Part shown: piece by piece, positions 1 through 8,921 of the stretch
How the letters are laid out: every line of letters starts with the position of its first letter
Position numbering within the stretch: the stretch's first letter is position 1
Origin: UBA12202 sp002691725
Lineage (GTDB): Bacteria; Pseudomonadota; Alphaproteobacteria; Puniceispirillales; UBA1172
DNA length: 64,000 nt
Reading direction: 5' to 3'
NCBI GenBank assembly: GCA_965660675.1
Contig: CBFIAU010000006.1
Coordinates: 1-64,000, forward strand
Notes under the pieces: model-generated
The model's database searches: none
What the model was told of the DNA's origin: nothing
What the model saw: only the letters and a program-made list of their open reading frames with translations
Program-made: the position numbers and the translations under genes

Positions 1-8
1 TATCGATC

Positions 9-1328
9 ATGACCCTCCATCCTGACCGCATTGCCTATCGTCCATATTGGTGGAATATTGATGAACCCTTACGGCAAGACAATCATGATCCTCTGCCCAA
101 AGCTTCGGATGTTGTGATCGTTGGCGGTGGATACACTGGCATGGCGGCGGCGCTCGTCTTTGCTAGGGCAGGTAAATCTGTCATCATTATTGAAAAAGCA
201 ACACCTGGATACGGCGCGTCAACCCGCAATGGCGGGATAAATTCCGCCAGTATTCGCCCTAGTCATGGTGAGCTTGAACAATCTTGGGGACGGCAATTTG
301 CTGATGATCTCTATCAAGAAGCCAGCGCCGCCCGCATTGATCTAGCTGAATTCTGTGAAGCCGAAGGCATTGACGCCATGTTCAAACTGTCAGGCTGGTT
401 CAAGGGCGCTATGTCGGCAAAGCATTATAATTATCTGGCAAAGGAAGCCGATTTACTGCAATCACGGTTGGGTATTCCTTGCCATATGATCAGCCAAGCC
501 GATCAACATAGTGAGATTGTATCTGACCGCTTTTATGGCGGTATGGTTGAGGATGATGTTGGCGGCTTCCATGCATCGAAGTTTTTTGCAGGTTTCTTGC
601 GCCTCATTACAGAGGCTGGCGTCAAGGTTTTTGAAAAGACGGCTGTTGACGATATTCAAGATCATGCCACATCAGGAAAGCTGGTTGTCACCGATAAGGG
701 CAGTATTCATGCTGATATTGTTGTTGTTGCGACTAATGGCTACACTGGTGGGTCTGAACATCGGTTTAGCCGATTTCTGCGGCAACGAACGGTCCCGATC
801 AGGAGCAGTATTATCGTTACTGAAAATCTGGGTAAGGCGCGCGTCAAGGCATTGATGCCAGCCCTTCGGATGTATGGAAATACGGCGAAGCTAACCACCT
901 ATTTTCGGCCAACGCCTGACGGTCAGCGCATTTTGCTTGGGGCGCGAGGGGCTGAACATAATCCGACCCTTAAAACGGTGCATTTTTTGCGCAACAGGTT
1001 AATCAGTATCTTGCCGCAATTAGCTGATGTTCAGATTGACTATTGCTGGACAGGCTATGTGGCGTTTAATCGTCAGTTAATTCCGCGCATTTTTAGCCAT
1101 AATGGGGTGCATTATTCGGCTGCCTATGCTGGTTCGGGGACAGTATGGGCGCGGTGGTGCGGCAAGAAACTTGCTGAGCAAGTCTTAGGCCAGACTAATG
1201 CGCCGAGTATTTTGACCGCAGATGCCCCACCATCACTGCCTTTTTATAATGGCCATCCATGGTTTTTACCTATGGTATATTCATGGTATGGTCTGCAAGA
1301 TCGCTTAAATGAATGGCGTCATGGCTAA
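9..1328 (+). CDS. FAD-dependent amine/amino-acid oxidoreductase (DAO family, PuuB-like)
   Basis: Predicted flavoprotein oxidase of the D-amino-acid-oxidase fold, closest in style to gamma-glutamylputrescine oxidoreductases. The dinucleotide-binding glycine motif VVIVGGGYTGMAAAL lies near residues 35-50, followed by GYGASTRNGG near residue 68, a sequence typical of this family where FAD contacts are made. At 439 aa it has the usual family length. The gene begins eight bases into the window, so an upstream operon partner may be missing. It is followed after 54 bases by a PLP lyase and a second FAD oxidase, suggesting a shared amine or diamino-acid catabolic unit. The substrate cannot be read from sequence. 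Confidence 0.85.
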   Translation: MTLHPDRIAYRPYWWNIDEPLRQDNHDPLPKASDVVIVGGGYTGMAAALVFARAGKSVIIIEKATPGYGASTRNGGINSASIRPSHGELEQSWGRQFADDLYQEASAARIDLAEFCEAEGIDAMFKLSGWFKGAMSAKHYNYLAKEADLLQSRLGIPCHMISQADQHSEIVSDRFYGGMVEDDVGGFHASKFFAGFLRLITEAGVKVFEKTAVDDIQDHATSGKLVVTDKGSIHADIVVVATNGYTGGSEHRFSRFLRQRTVPIRSSIIVTENLGKARVKALMPALRMYGNTAKLTTYFRPTPDGQRILLGARGAEHNPTLKTVHFLRNRLISILPQLADVQIDYCWTGYVAFNRQLIPRIFSHNGVHYSAAYAGSGTVWARWCGKKLAEQVLGQTNAPSILTADAPPSLPFYNGHPWFLPMVYSWYGLQDRLNEWRHG

Positions 1329-1382
1329 AATGAACAAGCCTTTCAGTGACCGCATAAAGCCCTTCTTCAGGAGATTTAAGGA

Positions 1383-2474
1383 ATGACAACAGAAGCCGAG
1401 TTTACCATTGATAATCCATGGCGAGGTCAGGGGATGCCCGGATTTGACCATAAGGGGGTGAGCGTCAATGTCGCGGCACCGCTGGAATTGCTAAAGCTAT
1501 GTCCGGCGGCAAAAGCGACACCGTTAGTCGCCTGTCCTGATTTGGCTAAGGCGCAAGGGATTGCGCGTCTTGATATCAAGGATGAAAGCCAGCGCATGAA
1601 TCTAGGCAGTTTTAAGGCCTTGGGCGCGGCCTATGCTATCGCTAAACAAGCGGCAGCGAAACGCCAATCTGATAAAGATGACCAAAATGCGGATTGGTCA
1701 GAGGTCTTGTCAGATGAGGTTTATATCACCTCAAGCGCGGGCAATCATGGCTTATCGGTAGCCGCCGGAGCCAGACTATTTGGCGCTAAAGCCGTTATTT
1801 ACTTGTCGAAGCATGTGCCAGCAGATTTTGCCGAACGCTTGCGCGGTTATGGCGCTGAGGTGGTGATTGCTGGTGACTCATACGAAGACAGCATGGATGC
1901 CGCCCTTGCCCGTGCCAAGGCCGAAGGATGGCAGATTATGTCGGATACAACATGGCCGGAATGCTACACCGGCGTTGATATCATGGAAGGCTATCTGGTG
2001 ATGGCGGCAGAGGCATTTGATGCTCTTGATCAGCCGCCAACGCATATTTTCTTGCAGGCGGGGGTCGGCGGCCTGGCGGCAGCGGTCGCGGCATTAGCGC
2101 GTGATTATTATGGCGATGCGCCGCATATTACGGTTGTTGAGCCGTCTGAAGCGCCAGCCCTGCAAGTGGCCATTAAGGCTGGTAAAGTCATCTCATCCGG
2201 GGGTGATGTGTCAATCATGGGGCGCCTCGATTGTAAAGAAGCATCAGAGGTTGCGCTAGCAGGATTAGCTGCCCATGCGGATGCTTTCATGACGATCAGT
2301 GATGCGGAATGCAAACGCCTGATTGCGGAGCTGGCGGCGGCTGGGCTTGCTGGCTCTGCGTCAGGGGCTGCGGGTTACGCCGCATTAAAGCTGGCCAAGG
2401 CTAAAGGGCTATATGGGCTAAATGATCAATCGCGGGTGCTGTTGTTTTTGTCCGAAGGCGCTATTGATGACTAA
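1383..2474 (+). CDS. Diaminopropionate ammonia-lyase-like PLP enzyme
   Basis: Fold-type II PLP enzyme of the threonine synthase/serine dehydratase group. The segment DESQRMNLGSFKALGAAYA near residues 72-90 carries the Schiff-base lysine (FKALG) in the form used by diaminopropionate ammonia-lyase (DpaL/YgeX). SAGNHGLSVAAGA near residue 120 is the asparagine loop that binds the substrate carboxylate, and GVGGLAAA near residue 227 is the glycine-rich phosphate loop. It is 363 aa, slightly shorter than E. coli YgeX (about 398). It would convert 2,3-diaminopropionate to pyruvate and ammonia, or deaminate a related amino acid. It overlaps the next gene by 8 bases, indicating co-translation. Family is fairly sure, exact substrate is not. 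Confidence 0.75.
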   Translation: MTTEAEFTIDNPWRGQGMPGFDHKGVSVNVAAPLELLKLCPAAKATPLVACPDLAKAQGIARLDIKDESQRMNLGSFKALGAAYAIAKQAAAKRQSDKDDQNADWSEVLSDEVYITSSAGNHGLSVAAGARLFGAKAVIYLSKHVPADFAERLRGYGAEVVIAGDSYEDSMDAALARAKAEGWQIMSDTTWPECYTGVDIMEGYLVMAAEAFDALDQPPTHIFLQAGVGGLAAAVAALARDYYGDAPHITVVEPSEAPALQVAIKAGKVISSGGDVSIMGRLDCKEASEVALAGLAAHADAFMTISDAECKRLIAELAAAGLAGSASGAAGYAALKLAKAKGLYGLNDQSRVLLFLSEGAIDD

Positions 2475-3573
2475 GGCATGTGATATTGTCATTATTGGCG
2501 GCGGTATTGCTGGCATTAGCCTTGCCGCCAGATGTGCGCCGATGATGAGCGTTACCTGCCTTGAGCGCGAAACGTCGCTTGGCTATCATTCAACGAGCCG
2601 TTCGGCGGCTGTTTATATCCCCAATTATGGCACGGCGTTGTTGCGTTGGCTTATAGGTATGTCGGGGGATGCGCTGGCTGGTGATGCGATTGTTGATGGC
2701 GGCGTCACGAGTCATCGGGGTGAGCTTGCTTTGGTGACGGAGGCTGAGGCTGATGCGCTGGCCGCCTATATGGATGGTAGCACAGGGCTAGCCGAGATCA
2801 CGCCGCATGAGGCACAAGAGCTTTGCCCAATCCTGCGGACAGAGCCGTTCGTGTCAGCCGTTTATGAGGCCAGCGCTGCTGATATTGATGTTGATAAGCT
2901 GTTCCAAGGATTTATCCGAATGGCGCGGCAGGCAGGCGCGGATATCCACACGGGGCAAGAGGTTCTGTCACTGACCAAAACTGGCTCGACTTGGCGGATT
3001 GAAACAAAAACAGATCGTTTTGAGACACCGATTGTTGTCAATGCGGCAGGGGCCTGGGCTGGCGAGCTGGCCATGCATGCCAAGGCTAGCCCGATCACTA
3101 TTACCCCATGTCGGCGGTCGGCGGCGATGATCCCCTTGGCGGATGGGCTTGATCCGTCGCCATGGCCGATGATTGCGTCTATTTCAGAGGCATGGTATGC
3201 GAAACCTGATGCTGGACGACTGATGGTATCGCCTGCGGATCAAGACCCGATTGCGCCTTGTGATGCGTGGGTCGATGACATGGTGTTGGCGGAGGGCATT
3301 GACCGTTTTGAGAAAGCCACCACTGTTACCGTGACGCGGGTGGAACAGCAATGGGCAGGGCTCCGCAGTTTTGCCCCTGATCATGATCCTGTGGTTGGGT
3401 TTGATCCTGTGGCAACAGGGTTTTTCTGGCTTGCAGGGCAGGGCGGAAACGGAATTCAAACTGCCCCGGCTTTGTCGCAATTAGCGGCTGATTTAATCAC
3501 AGGTGCGGCAGTGCAGGATGCCGTTTCTGATGTTGATTTGATATCGGGGCTTTTGCCTGAGCGTTTTATCTAA
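2467..3573 (+). CDS. FAD-dependent oxidoreductase (glycine/D-amino-acid oxidase family)
   Basis: The ATG at 2467 is preferred over an in-frame start at 2422 because the flavin motif CDIVIIGGGIAGISLAAR then begins at residue 4, as usual for this family, and because it gives a short 8-base overlap with the lyase stop. The product is 368 aa. A second family mark is GYHSTSRSAAVYIPNYG near residue 40, and the C-terminal FWLAGQGGNGIQTAP is the conserved FAD-closing segment. Likely a soluble D-amino-acid or hydroxyacid oxidase/dehydrogenase working with the two upstream genes. Substrate unknown. Confidence 0.83.
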   Translation: MTKACDIVIIGGGIAGISLAARCAPMMSVTCLERETSLGYHSTSRSAAVYIPNYGTALLRWLIGMSGDALAGDAIVDGGVTSHRGELALVTEAEADALAAYMDGSTGLAEITPHEAQELCPILRTEPFVSAVYEASAADIDVDKLFQGFIRMARQAGADIHTGQEVLSLTKTGSTWRIETKTDRFETPIVVNAAGAWAGELAMHAKASPITITPCRRSAAMIPLADGLDPSPWPMIASISEAWYAKPDAGRLMVSPADQDPIAPCDAWVDDMVLAEGIDRFEKATTVTVTRVEQQWAGLRSFAPDHDPVVGFDPVATGFFWLAGQGGNGIQTAPALSQLAADLITGAAVQDAVSDVDLISGLLPERFI

Positions 3574-3711
3574 GCGCTTGTTTTAAATATATTATTTAGC
3601 GTTTTAGGGGCGACTCGCCAGAACTTTGTTTTTTTCATCATGTTAACGAATTTTGAACCTTTTCCTGTTATACTTCATTTGGATCAATGTTCCTACAAAA
3701 GGCATAAGATC

Positions 3712-4525
3712 ATGAAAATATATAATTGGATAGTTTTGTTGCTGGTGCTGTCTATGCCAGCTATGGCTGATAATTTTGATAAAGGTTGGGCGGCTTATAG
3801 TGCTGGTAATTATGAGGCTTCGATTGCTATATGGGAACCACTAGCCAACGAGGGTAATGCTGTCGCCCAGTTAACCTAGGGGTGATGTATGAAAATGATT
3901 GGGGCGTAGAGCAGGATTATGTAGAGCAGGATTATGATGAAGCCGTGAAATGGTATCGCATGGCGGCCAAACAGGGGCATACTGTCGCCCAGTTTAACCT
4001 TGGATGGATGTATGACTTTTGCGAAGGCATAGAGCAGGATTATAAGCAAGCTTTCTACTGGTATTGCAATGCGGCAGAGTAGGGGCATGCTGAAGCTCAG
4101 AATAACTTAGCGTGGATGTATGCTGAGGGCGAAGGCGTAGAGAAGGATAGCGAGGAAGCCGTCGAATGGTGGGGCAAGGCCGCCGAGTAGGAGCATTTTG
4201 TTGCCCAGTTTAAGCTTGGGTGGATCTATGATAATGGTGAAGGTGTAGAGCAGGATAGCGCGCAAGCCGTCAAATGGTATCGCATGACCGCTCTGCAAGG
4301 TGTTCCCTTTGCTCAGAACAATCTTGGGATGATGTATTTTGATGGACGGGGTGTTTTGAGGATATTAAGATAGCCTATACATGGCTCAGCCTTGCCGTAA
4401 TTAATGGAGAAGCAAGGGCGAGCGATAACATTAAATTGTTAGAAGAAATCATTACCCCTGCCGATATCAGCACCGCGCGAGACATGGCCAGAACATGCCT
4501 TGAGTCGGGGTATGAAGATTGCTAA
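3712..4525 (+). pseudogene. Broken Sel1-repeat secreted protein
   Basis: Reading through breaks gives one secreted tetratricopeptide-like Sel1-repeat protein. The ATG at 3712 starts a signal peptide (IVLLLVLSMPAMA) and the first repeat. A single T appears lost near 3871 (compare CAGTTAACC here with CAGTTTAACC one repeat later), moving the frame. In-frame TAG codons follow at 4080-4082 and 4188-4190, exactly 108 bases (one 36-residue repeat) apart and both where QGH/QEH would be expected. A second T loss near 4353-4356 shifts the frame again before the C-terminus (ending ESGYEDC, stop at 4523). Sel1 repeats usually mediate protein-protein contacts in envelope or signalling proteins. Four independent lesions make real decay more likely than sequencing error. 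Confidence 0.8.
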
Positions 4526-4648
4526 AGCTAATCGTATATCCGATAAAACCTATGCCTTAAGGGCGTTGTTGCGTGATGTCAATTTTTTTGTTGTAAATAC
4601 TTTTAATGAGATCATAATAAATTTGAAATCCTCAGAAAGAAATGTGTT

Positions 4649-4969
4649 ATGTCAGCCAAAACAAAAATGAACGGGAGCGTTGACCTATTAGCGCAAGCAA
4701 TGCGAGGTGTTTTAGAGGAAACTATGTCTTCCACACGCGCCGGCATTAAGGCCGATATGTTACATATGGAAAACGGCATTAAGTCTGATATGCATGAGAT
4801 GGAAGGTCGCCTGAATACTCGGATTAGTAATCTGGACACCTAGTTAAAAACTACAAATGAGAACATGTCGGCACAATTTGCTGAACAGGAAAAGAAGATT
4901 CAGATGATAATTGTAAGCAACAAATAGGTCGTTGCCTTTGTAGTTATGTACCTAACGCTAGCGCATTAA
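4649..4969 (+). pseudogene. Coiled-coil protein interrupted by two in-frame TAG codons
   Basis: An ATG at 4649 opens a 64-codon heptad-rich frame (GIKADMLHMENGIKSDMHEM, then RLNTRISNLDT). It stops at TAG 4841-4843, continues in the same frame as a further charged helix (MSAQFAEQEKKIQMIIV), meets a second TAG at 4925-4927, and ends with a hydrophobic tail (VVAFVVMYLTLAH) at TAA 4967. Restoring glutamine at both TAGs gives a 106-residue coiled coil with a C-terminal membrane segment, a layout seen in small DUF1640-like anchored coiled-coil proteins. I do not recognise a specific family. It directly follows the broken Sel1 gene, so the whole 3.7-5.0 kb block looks decayed. Confidence 0.5.
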
Positions 4970-5140
4970 AGAGATAGGATGCGCTGGTATCTTGCGATTA
5001 CGAATAATATTCATATGATCTAGCTAGCAGTCTAGTAACACCCCCATCACTAACCCCTACCACAAGCTCAAAAATATAACACTTTCCTCAACCACAGGGC
5101 GGTCTATTTTAAGGTCATATGTGGTTTGAGGGAGACGTTT

Positions 5141-5803
5141 ATGATCAAGTGGTTGCACCAGCATGGGGTTAATGCCCCGAAATTACCCCCTATATTTGCC
5201 CCAAAATCACCTCTGATATTTGCCCCGATATTTGCGATCATTCTGGCAATCACGGTGGCGGCTTGTTCGCCTAGCTCCCCCATGGTGCATCAATCGCGCA
5301 GCCCTGATTTGAGCCTTGAGACGTTTTTCACGGGTGACACTGTTGCCTATGGCATTTTTGAGGATCGTTATGGTAATTTGAAACGGCAATTCCGTGTCAA
5401 TATTACAGGCACGCTGGATGGCGACACGCTGACGCTTGATGAGTATTTTCTCTATGATGATGGGGAAGCAGATCGCCGTGTCTGGGTTATAAAAAACCTT
5501 GGCCAGCAAGATGACGGAAGCCTCCGTTATGAAGGTGAGGCGGCAGATGTCATCGGCGTTGCATCAGGCCAAATTGGCGGCAATGCGCTCAACTGGGTCT
5601 ATGATATTGACCTCGCTATTGGCGATAGTAGCCTGCGGGTGAAGTTCAATGACTGGATTTATCAGCAAGATGAAAATGTCGCCATTAATCGCGCATATGT
5701 CAGCAAATATGGCATTCATATCGGATCAGTGACATTGGTGTTTTTGCGCGGCAATTTGGCGGAGCAATTGTATCCCCTTGATCTCAAGAACTGGCCGCAA
5801 TAA
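5141..5803 (+). CDS. DUF3833 family lipoprotein
   Basis: The start is placed at ATG 5141, preceded by GAGGGAG at 5128-5134, rather than the in-frame TTG at 5126. The N-terminus has a long hydrophobic stretch ending in a lipobox (ITVAAC near residue 42), so a lipidated envelope protein is expected. The mature part matches DUF3833 features: FFTGDTVAYGIFEDRYG, LDEYFLYDDGEADRRVW, NDWIYQQDENVAINRAYVSK and a final YGIHIGSVTLVFLR. The length of 220 aa is slightly long because of a PIFAPKSPLIFAPIFA repeat before the lipobox. Function of the family is unknown. Confidence 0.78.
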   Translation: MIKWLHQHGVNAPKLPPIFAPKSPLIFAPIFAIILAITVAACSPSSPMVHQSRSPDLSLETFFTGDTVAYGIFEDRYGNLKRQFRVNITGTLDGDTLTLDEYFLYDDGEADRRVWVIKNLGQQDDGSLRYEGEAADVIGVASGQIGGNALNWVYDIDLAIGDSSLRVKFNDWIYQQDENVAINRAYVSKYGIHIGSVTLVFLRGNLAEQLYPLDLKNWPQ

Positions 5804-5838
5804 TGCGCTTGGGCTAGTCTGCCACCATAAAATCTGCT

Positions 5839-7770
5839 ATGGCCTGCGCTATGCCAGATCATCCGATATCGCTTCATGACCCGTTGATTGAGATTACCCG
5901 TGACGGTGATCGCCTTACCGCATATTCACGGCTTTATGATGACATTTATTTTTCATCAGCAAGCGGCTACGCGGAGAGCATGGCTGTCTTTATTGAACCA
6001 ACAGAGCTTGCCGCGCGGTTTAAATCATCAGCGCTGACAACGATAGCTGAGCTTGGCTTTGGCACAGGGCTTAATTTTTGTCTGGCGTTATCTCTGTTTC
6101 GTCATACCGCGCCAAATCATGCTCGCCTGCATTATATTGCCGCCGAACATGCGCCATTAACCGCTGATCAGATATGCGCGGTATTATCTGCCTATCCCGA
6201 ATTACATCAGGAATGCGATGATGTGATCGCGGCATTACCGCCACGCTGGCCGGGGCGACATCGGGTGTTTTTGGATCAAGGTCGCATCACGCTTGATCTG
6301 ATCTATCAGGATGGGCGCGATATGTTATCAGGCTCAGATTTTGCTGCTGATGTCTGGTTTTTGGATGGATTTACCCCATCACGAAACCCTGATATGTGGC
6401 AAGATGACATGTTCAGCCATATGGCCAGATGTTCCGCCAAAAATGCGGTTTGTGCCAGTTTCACCGCCGCCGGTTCGGTCAGACGCGGGTTAAAGCAAGC
6501 CGGATTTGATATCACCAGACATGCTGGCTTTGGTCATAAACGTCACCGCATCACTGGCGTATTATTAAACCATGTTGCTGGCGGTGTTGCTGGCCGATCA
6601 GCGCCTGTCTCTGCATCTGACATTGGGCGTGTGAAAATCATAGGCGCCGGGATAGCAGGCGCATCATTAGCGGCGGCACTGGCCAGACGACAGATTGATG
6701 TTGAGGTGCTAGATGCCGCGCCAGCCGCAGCCGATGGGGCAAGCGGGAATATCGCCGCCTTGCAATCGCCTCGGCTGACCGCCAGTTATACCGATCATGG
6801 CTGGCTATCGCACAATGCCTTTGGCTTTGCCCGCCGTTCTGCGCTGGCAATGGGGGCAGGGCTAGGCTCAGGTGCTGGCATGAGCGCTGGCAAGAGTGCT
6901 GGATTAATCACGCTGGCCAAAGATGACAGGGAAGCTGTGCGGCAACAGAAACTGCTGGCGCAAGCATGGCCGGAAACGCTGTTTCATAGCATTGATGATG
7001 ATACGCCAGCAAATCAGTCTGGTTTAGATTTACCGCATAATGAGGCGGCGCAGAATGGGCTTCATTACCCCTATGCTGGGGCTGTTGATCCGCGGCAATG
7101 GGTTAACGCATTGCTTCAAGGTGTGCCATGCCGATATGGGGTGCAAATCCATCATCTATCAGCGCCCCAGAACGCGATTATCCTGACTGATCAATATGGT
7201 GATGATATTGCGGCGGATGTCGTTGTCATTGCGGCCGGCATAGGGCTTTCCGCGTTGTGGGGCAAGCGGCTTGAGCCGATATTACCAATCACTGGCAATC
7301 GTGGTCATGTCAGTCACCTGCCAGCAGATACGGATATCAAGATCAGCCTGCCGATGAGCTTTGGTGGATATTTGGCGCAAGCCAGCGATGGCAGTTATGC
7401 GCTTGGGGCAAGCTATCAGCGGCTTAAGGATGGCGATGATATCGGCTCTGAAAATGAGGTCAGCCTTAACGCACATAAAGAAAATTATGCGCGCTTACCA
7501 GATGTTCTGAAACAGCATTTATCCTTTTCGCCTGATCAATGGCAGGGGCGGCAAAGCGTTCGGGCGACAACCCCCGACCGACAACCTATCGCTGGCGCAA
7601 TAGGCAATGGCATATATGTTCTTGGTGGCTTGGGATCACGCGGCATGGTAACAGCACCGCTTTTGGCGGAGGCTATTGCCGCTGATATCTGTCAGGAGCC
7701 ATCACCTCTTGATGCCGCGATGCGGCGCGCGGTTGACCCTTTCCGCTTTAGTCGGCGGGCGGGGTTATAG
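5839..7770 (+). CDS. mnmC: Bifunctional tRNA (mnm5s2U34) methyltransferase/FAD oxidoreductase MnmC
   Basis: Two-domain enzyme completing the 5-methylaminomethyl-2-thiouridine at the wobble base of tRNAs. The N-terminal domain (residues 1-235) has the SAM-binding ELGFGTGLNFCLAL and the DUF752 signature VWFLDGFTPSRNPDMW. The C-terminal domain (about 265-643) has a flavin motif KIIGAGIAGASLAAALA, a GASGNIAALQSPR segment and RATTPDRQPIAGAIG near the end, which removes the carboxymethyl group using FAD. At 643 aa it matches the family. An alternative start is the second ATG at 5851. It converges with and overlaps the next gene by 23 bases. Confidence 0.95.
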   Translation: MACAMPDHPISLHDPLIEITRDGDRLTAYSRLYDDIYFSSASGYAESMAVFIEPTELAARFKSSALTTIAELGFGTGLNFCLALSLFRHTAPNHARLHYIAAEHAPLTADQICAVLSAYPELHQECDDVIAALPPRWPGRHRVFLDQGRITLDLIYQDGRDMLSGSDFAADVWFLDGFTPSRNPDMWQDDMFSHMARCSAKNAVCASFTAAGSVRRGLKQAGFDITRHAGFGHKRHRITGVLLNHVAGGVAGRSAPVSASDIGRVKIIGAGIAGASLAAALARRQIDVEVLDAAPAAADGASGNIAALQSPRLTASYTDHGWLSHNAFGFARRSALAMGAGLGSGAGMSAGKSAGLITLAKDDREAVRQQKLLAQAWPETLFHSIDDDTPANQSGLDLPHNEAAQNGLHYPYAGAVDPRQWVNALLQGVPCRYGVQIHHLSAPQNAIILTDQYGDDIAADVVVIAAGIGLSALWGKRLEPILPITGNRGHVSHLPADTDIKISLPMSFGGYLAQASDGSYALGASYQRLKDGDDIGSENEVSLNAHKENYARLPDVLKQHLSFSPDQWQGRQSVRATTPDRQPIAGAIGNGIYVLGGLGSRGMVTAPLLAEAIAADICQEPSPLDAAMRRAVDPFRFSRRAGL

Positions 7771-8659
7771 GCGTTTTATTCAGGATAACCAAGCTGATCT
7801 GATTGATCAGGTTTGTCAGTATTTTTGCAAATTCATGCCATGCGGGCGATAAGGTCAGATGCTGCTCATTCATATAAAGCATTCGATTAATCTCAATCTG
7901 AAGGGCAAAAACATCATCCTTGGGGCTGCCATAATGACTGGTTATAAAACCGCCAGAAAAGGGTGTGTTCATCTGTGTCCTCAACCCTTGCTTGGTGAAA
8001 TAGTCTTTTATCCATTTGCTTAACCATGTTGGTGCTGACTTTCCATGACATGTGCCGATAATGATATCAGCCTCCGATATGCCCAAACTTGAAGGCATGG
8101 AATGGATGTCGAGCAAAATAACCTCACCACTTGCCTTGCCGGTTTCAATCATGCTCATCAGCGCATGATGATATGGCATATAACAGCTCTTGAGCCGCAT
8201 GTTTAGCTCATCTTCGGTCAATTTATGGTCATATATAGGTTTTTTGCGCGATAAATGTGACGGAATAACCCCCAGCCCAGCCTTTGTATAGCGGCTTGTT
8301 TTAATCTTAATGCTGTCGCTCAAGTGATCAAAGATATGCTTTTCCAGTTCATCTTGATGGCGGTTCGCATCAACAAAACTGCGTGGGAAATCAGCATAAA
8401 CCTGCATGGCATCAAGCCCAAAATGGGTCAGCAATATATCCATAAAGGCATCTTCGACTTGCCGCAATTCGGCAAGCGTGCGGCATGTACTAGTCAGGAA
8501 ATGATCAGGATAGCGCCTGCCGCTATGTGGTGACGATATGATGAGCCGTGGATTTCCCCCTGATTTGACAACAACACTCGGCAGCGCACCTGTCACGATA
8601 ACAGCTTTGCCATCTTTAAGGGTGTCTTTGTGATCTTTATCGTTGCTGTCTAGTGTCAT
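7748..8659 (-). CDS. N-formylglutamate amidohydrolase-family protein
   Basis: Soluble metal-dependent hydrolase of the FGase family, which releases formate from N-formylglutamate late in histidine degradation or acts on related N-formyl/N-acyl amino acids. Family features visible are RLIISSPHSGRRYP near residue 38, RQVEDAFMDILL, FPRSFVDANRHQDELE near residue 110, VILLDIHSMPS near residue 180 and FALQIEINRMLYM near the C-terminus, including the His/Asp/Glu residues expected to bind zinc. It is 303 aa. No other histidine-degradation gene lies beside it, so the substrate is unsure. It converges on mnmC. Confidence 0.8.
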   Translation of the reverse strand: MTLDSNDKDHKDTLKDGKAVIVTGALPSVVVKSGGNPRLIISSPHSGRRYPDHFLTSTCRTLAELRQVEDAFMDILLTHFGLDAMQVYADFPRSFVDANRHQDELEKHIFDHLSDSIKIKTSRYTKAGLGVIPSHLSRKKPIYDHKLTEDELNMRLKSCYMPYHHALMSMIETGKASGEVILLDIHSMPSSLGISEADIIIGTCHGKSAPTWLSKWIKDYFTKQGLRTQMNTPFSGGFITSHYGSPKDDVFALQIEINRMLYMNEQHLTLSPAWHEFAKILTNLINQISLVILNKTPITPPAD

Positions 8660-8716
8660 GATATCCTGCGCGTCATGTTACCCCAAGATAACCAAAAATT
8701 AATCTAAAGAAAACGA

Positions 8717-8746
8717 TTGAAACTTATAGTCGGCTTAGGGTATAGA
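8717..8746 (+). promoter_or_regulatory. Putative sigma-70 promoter of tRNA-Val
   Basis: TTGAAA at 8717-8722 and TATAGA at 8741-8746 are separated by 18 bases, 18 bases ahead of the mature tRNA. The match is by eye only. Confidence 0.45.
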
Positions 8747-8764
8747 ATGGACAAGTTGTTTTAT

Positions 8765-8839
8765 GGGCGCGTAGCTCAGTGGGAGAGCACTACGTTGACA
8801 TCGTAGGGGTCGCAAGTTCAATCCTTGCCGCGCCCACCA
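8765..8839 (+). tRNA. tRNA-Val (anticodon GAC)
   Basis: Cloverleaf visible: acceptor GGGCGCG (8765-8771) pairs with CGCGCCC (8829-8835), followed by discriminator A and an encoded CCA at 8837-8839. The anticodon stem CTACG/CGTAG encloses the loop TTGACAT with GAC at 8797-8799. The T arm GCAAG-TTCAATC-CTTGC is complete. Confidence 0.96.
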
Positions 8840-8921
8840 TAACAGCATCTTATCTTTCCTGAAATGCCCTTTAAATCACATGATTCGCAACCGTAATGAT
8901 GACTAGCAAAGGTTTGGTTTT

